A DNA stretch of 60,000 nt from assembly GCA_016946835.1 (NCBI GenBank), contig JACVTC010000013.1:299001-359000 (forward strand), written 5' to 3'. This DNA comes from Neocallimastix lanati (nom. inval.). Lineage: Eukaryota > Neocallimastigomycota > Neocallimastigomycetes > Neocallimastigales > Neocallimastigaceae. The position numbers and the translations under genes are program-made. Below, one piece after another: positions 55,784 through 60,000 of the stretch (the first letter of the stretch is position 1; every line of letters begins with the position of its first letter). The notes below the pieces were generated by a model. It was not told the origin of the DNA, did not search any database, and saw only the letters and a list, made by a program, of their open reading frames with translations.

Positions 55784-56315
55784 TGATATAAAATGAAATA
55801 TTCAAACCTTAATTAATATAAAATTAGTTTTTATTATTCAAACATAAATTAATGTCATAAATCAAATTTAAATCTAATGTTTTTACAACAATTTCAATAT
55901 GTGGCTTGATTTCTATATATTAATTATATTTATAATTAATAATAAATTTTATAGCATAAATCAATGTTTTAATTATATTCTTATTATTTTATATTTATAT
56001 TTATATAGTTATTAAATATTTCCTTAAATAATAATTATTAATAGTTTATTCTAATCACAAGAATAATTAATTAAATAGTTAATTATAACTAAATAACATA
56101 AAAATAAAGCATTTCTCTGAATTAAGAGAAGCTGCTGTCGTGTCGAGTCGTTGTTGTGTAAAACTTAAGATTAAAAGCTATAAGAAAGTTGTTAAATAGT
56201 TTTTTTAAATGTATGTAGTTATTATATAAAATTAAATATATAAATAAATAATAAATTAATAAATTTAATAAATAAATCCCAACAAAAGTACATCGAACTT
56301 TTGAGTTGTATATCA
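55784..56315 (+). repeat. 3' LTR of the Gag-protease element
   Basis: 532 bp, TGATAT...ATATCA, nearly identical to the 5' LTR and followed by TTAC (56316-56319), the same four bases that precede the 5' LTR. The small divergence implies a young insertion. Confidence 0.95.
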
Positions 56316-57820
56316 TTACGTAATGATAAAGTACGCCTTGGTTCAGTCTCTTACTGGGAGAAGTTATATGAATTTATTTATGAAATTTATTAATATAATA
56401 TAATTTTATTTACTTATTTATTAAATATTTATTTATTTTATAATTTAAATTTACTTAATTAACTAATAATTTTTATAAATTCATGTTAAATATTACTAAA
56501 CTAATTTTACTAATAAAATATATTTATTTTGGCAATTTATTATTATAATTTTAACTATTTGAATTGCAAAGAATTAACATAAAAAAAATGTATTCTTTAT
56601 ATAATTTTCTTTAATTATAAACTATTTAAAAATAATAAGAAATAAATATTTAGTTAAATATTATAAAAAGTATAATATAAATAATAAAATAATTATAAAA
56701 TATAAAAAATATAAAAATATTATAAAAATATAATAAAAATATAATAAAAATATAATAATTAAAATAAAATAAAACTTAATTAATTTATAAATTATTTACA
56801 TATTTACATAACATAAAATTTATGTTATAAATTTTATGTTTACATTAATTTTATGTATTTTCAGAGAATTTATGATATTACATAAATTTATCTTATATCA
56901 CGTTATTTTTGGATCATTTTATAGATCATATGATAATTAATCAAGTGATTAATTGATTTATTTTTATGTAATTATTAATAAAATAATTTATTAATAATTA
57001 AAGTTTTTATTTTCACTTTATATCAGTAATAATTACTCAGTTTGAATCATGAAACTTCGTAAATTAAAAAATAATTAGTCATTAATTAGTTAAATTAAAA
57101 TAATTAAAGAAATATTGCCTTTTCCGTTTGCTTACAAAAACTTACCGTTTTGTTTACTTGTATTTTAAATTATAGAAATTCTAAAAATAAAAATAGCAAG
57201 TTGTGGTTTAGTAAATTGGTTTTCACAACTTGGCAAAATTTAAATTAAATATATGGATAGAATATATTTAATCATATAATTAATGAATTAAACTCTAAAT
57301 TTTCTTCATAGAAAATTTTAGAAAAATTAGTTTTAAATAGGATTTATATTAAAATAATTCATAACATTTCATGTAATCTATTATATAATGTAATTTATAA
57401 TATAAAATAATATTTTTATGTAATTTATTAAAATTTATTTTGATTTAAAACTTTATTTTGAAAAAGTATAAAAAGAGTTAATTTTTCAACTATTGAACGA
57501 TAGTTGGAAAATCGTATAATAATAGGTAAATTTAAATTTTATTATTAGTTTCGTAACTATTATTAGAATAGTTATTTTCTTATAAAACAATTTTATTTTA
57601 GTTTGTAAAATCTTAACTGCTAGTGGGAACTCCGGAAAGGACCCTGCGTTACCCAGTTAAGTGGTTGTTGAAAATTAATTAATAAATAAAGTAAATAAAT
57701 AAAAGAAATTAAAAAAAAAATTAATTAATTAATAGAGGTTTAGAATATAGTGTTATTTGTGTAGTAAAGTTAGTGTATAGAATAGCCACAAACCTAAACT
57801 AAATAAGTATTTTATTTTAC
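56316..57820. other. AT-rich sequence, probable LTR and leader remains
   Basis: No coding frame. Less AT-rich islands are CGCCTTGGTTCAGTCTCTTA near 56333 and GGGAACTCCGGAAAGGACCC near 57625. A TATA-like AGTATAAAAAGAG at 57465-57477 followed about 350 bases later by a leader and a gag start suggests that the part after about 57000 is the LTR of the next gypsy element. No second copy was found to prove it. Confidence 0.4.
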
Positions 57821-58065
57821 AGTTCATTCCTTAACATTTATGATACGGGCTGGGGTTGAAACACTAAGATATTCAAAACAAAAAAAATAAATATTAACAC
57901 ATAACTTTAAAAATAAATTTGGAAACAAGAAAAAATTAAATTTTAAAATATTCTTTATTTAAATTTAAAATTAAAATTTTTTGTTCCCAGTATTAAAAGA
58001 AAGAAATTTATTCTTCTTTTTATACTTTTATTTTAATACATTTTATTTTAATTTAGTTATTGACA
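57821..58065 (+). repeat. Direct repeat, copy 1 (probable gypsy leader)
   Basis: This is nearly identical to 59227-59470 over about 240 bases. Anchors are TGATACGGGCTGGGGTTGAA, ACACTAAGATATTCAAAACA, AAATTTGGAAACAAGAAAAA and TTCTTCTTTTTATACTTTTA. It sits upstream of the gag start at 58201, where a 5' leader is expected. Confidence 0.85.
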
Positions 58066-58200
58066 AAAATTATTTTAATTCGATTTTAATTATAAAAATA
58101 AATATTAGAAACATTAAAGAATTAGAAACTAAAGGGTTTGGACTTATTTATTAAAGATAATTTAATTTAATTTAACCCTTAAGAATTTGATAAAAATAAC

Positions 58201-58375
58201 ATGAAGAAAAACAACGAAAACTCAACAAATAATGGAAATATTGTATTGATATTCCCGCTAAATTTATATTCATTAGAAAGCTACGGTCGAGAACTACAAC
58301 ATATGTTAAAATCAACTTTATTGGACTACTAGATAACGAGATATTGGACTTTAAAGATATTTAAATATAAAAATA
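58201..58375 (+). pseudogene. Gypsy Gag N-terminal fragment
   Basis: It starts MKKNNENSTNNGNIVLIF and continues PLNLYSLESYGRELQHMLKS. A one-base shift then leads to FIGLLDNEILDFKDI and a stop. The set-up (disordered start, then a short helix with ESYGREL, after a leader) fits a Ty3/gypsy Gag start. It is cut short within about 250 bases by the LTR-like repeat at 58628. Confidence 0.45.
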
Positions 58376-58627
58376 TAATTTAATTATTAATCAAGATCCT
58401 AAATTATTAATTAAGAAATTTATATTAGATAAATCTCTTAACTTGGAAATTATATTATTAATTTTTATTATTAATTAAAAATACAGAATTAGTTATTAAT
58501 AATAGTTTTATAATATTTTAAATAAGTTTTATAAGTTTTATATATTTTATTATTATATATTTTTATTCAATTAATTCTAAAAGATTCTAAGGAATTCTTT
58601 ATTATTCTAAAGATTTCCGAAAGAGAA

Positions 58628-59146
58628 TTTTTAATTAGTTTTAATATTTTATTTTATTTTATATTTTATTATTAAATTAGTTTTATTATTAAATTGTTTT
58701 ATGAATAATTTATATAGTTATTTTATTAAAAGATTCTTATCAATATTATTTTATTATTATATTTTATATAGTTTATATACATGTATGAATATATTAAGAT
58801 TAAAATGTATTAATTATTTATATTGTTAATTATTATTTAGTTTAGTATAAAAAGGATTTGAAATTCCATATTTTGAATTCTTGGTAAGATTATTAACTAA
58901 TTATTAAATTCTAAAATATTAACATAAAGTTAATGAATTAATTATAACAATAAATAATTTTTTATATTAATCTTAGTTAAAATTTATTATTAAAATATAT
59001 ATTAAATAAAGTTCTAATAAAATATAAATATTAAATATTGAAATCTTAATTATAAAACTCTGTGTGTTATTTATTATTTAAATTTAATTAATTGTTATAA
59101 TTAATAAAAGCATCTTGAACTGACCAATTTAACCAAAATTACGAAA
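58628..59146 (+). repeat. LTR-like repeat, copy 2
   Basis: This is the second copy of 1469-1975 in the same orientation, with the shared TATA-type box at 58844-58856 and a primer-site-like CATCTTGAACTGACC at the end. It is followed by a second leader copy rather than by gag, so it is a solo LTR or part of a rearranged tandem. Confidence 0.6.
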
Positions 59147-59226
59147 GATATAGCAAGAATCTTACCTAAACACTCAATTTAAATTTTAACAAGTAAAGAA
59201 TTATTAATAATAAAATAAAGGTTATT

Positions 59227-59470
59227 AATTCATTCTTTACCAAAAATGATACGGGCTGGGGTTGAAACACTAAGATATTCAAAACAAAAAAAATAAATAT
59301 TAACACATAACTATAAAAATAAATTTGGAAACAAGAAAAAAAAATCAAATTATAAAATATTCTTTATTTAAATTCAAAATTAAAATTATTTGTTCCAAGT
59401 ATTAAAAAGAAAGAAATTTATTCTTCTTTTTATACTTTTATTTTAATACATTTTATTTATTATTAATATA
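59227..59470 (+). repeat. Direct repeat, copy 2 (probable gypsy leader)
   Basis: This is the second copy of 57821-58065, about 1.4 kb downstream and in the same orientation, with only scattered differences. No gag follows it within the window. Confidence 0.85.
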
Positions 59471-60000
59471 TTCTTTATAAAAAAACTATTATAACTATTT
59501 TATTTTAATTTTTAACTATTATTTTAAATTATTTTTAAAAAAAAAATAACATTTATTAAATTAAAATATAAAAAATTAATTAAGAGATTGTATCACGAAG
59601 GGCATTCCGGGCGGTAGCTTCTTCTTGACATTGTTTTTCAGAGAGAGAATTATACAGAATTGATATTTTCTGTATTTTAGATCATTTTTATTATTGGAAT
59701 TCTTCTGTATTTTAGTTCATTTTTATTTTAATAAAGATTTAATTTATTTTTGATTTTTGTTTTATTTTTAGTTTATTTCAAAGGTTTAGAAAATATTATA
59801 CAAAAACTTATAATTCTGTATTTTATATCAAATATTTATTAAAATAGGTTTTTATTATTCTTAATATAAAAAATAAGAATTAGTAATGATTTAAATATTA
59901 TATAATTTTTAATAAGAATATTTAATAATAATTTTTATTATATTTAATATTAATAAAATATTTTTATTAGAATATTTAATAATAATTTTTATTATATTTG
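59471..60000. other. AT-rich end of window
   Basis: No gene seen. A less AT-rich island, CACGAAGGGCATTCCGGGCG at about 59593, stands out but has no visible meaning. Confidence 0.4.

Overview
The window looks like a repeat-rich, gene-poor stretch of a very AT-rich eukaryotic genome. Several things point to an anaerobic gut fungus (Neocallimastigomycota) or a close relative. Base composition is extreme, with long poly-A/T runs and Asn/Lys-rich coding. Host genes have many short introns with GTAAGT/GTAAAT-type donors. There is a decayed family 4 rhamnogalacturonan lyase, a plant cell wall enzyme, and a class C GPCR. The genus is inference; no rRNA or other marker gene is present.

Layout. 1-7.3 kb: a decayed minus-strand gag, then a decayed Ty3/gypsy element on the plus strand (gag, protease, RT/RNase H, integrase). 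7.36-18.4 kb: a nest bounded by two related LTRs (7361-7875 and 17873-18416). It holds a degenerate minus-strand gypsy of unusually high GC, a plus-strand chromovirus with a chromodomain inserted in its pol region, and an uninterrupted 1184-residue gypsy pol (13887-17441, minus). 19-28 kb: a LINE-endonuclease-like remnant and a decayed Ty1/copia element (about 21.2-26.7 kb) flanked by copies of a host repeat. 28.2-29.7 kb: a seven-exon AN1 zinc-finger/UIM (ZFAND2-like) gene on the minus strand. 32.1-33.3 kb: a second copia gag remnant. 33.6-40.1 kb: a 21-exon minus-strand gene for a predicted beta-helix plus EGF-like plus class C seven-transmembrane receptor, with an inverted fragment of its first exon just beyond its 5' end. 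42.3-44.7 kb: copia integrase and LTR fragments and a PL4 lyase pseudogene. 45.2-51.4 kb: a copia-type LTR with primer site, an odd GTTGAAAA/GTCAAC repeat island, a SPRY pseudogene, a Ser/Asn-rich pseudogene, a C-terminal amino-acid-transporter fragment, and a copia polypurine tract with an LTR start. 51.87-56.32 kb: a structurally complete LTR element with nearly identical LTRs and a 4-bp target duplication. It encodes Gag plus a -1 frame protease polyprotein but has no RT, RNase H or integrase core. 57-60 kb: further LTR, leader and gag fragments.

Points that deserve attention are: (1) the beta-helix/class C GPCR gene; (2) the non-autonomous Gag-protease element, in which a Lys/Asn/Ile-rich segment occupies the place of RT/RNase H; (3) a textbook -1 frameshift signal (UUUAAAC, 6-nt spacer, hairpin, possible pseudoknot) at its gag/pol junction, with a counterpart in the element at 2.4 kb; and (4) copia-type primer sites that match the anticodon arm of tRNA-Lys(CUU), suggesting half-tRNA priming.

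The gene models come from hand translation and splice-site reading, so exon edges and pseudogene limits are approximate where stated.
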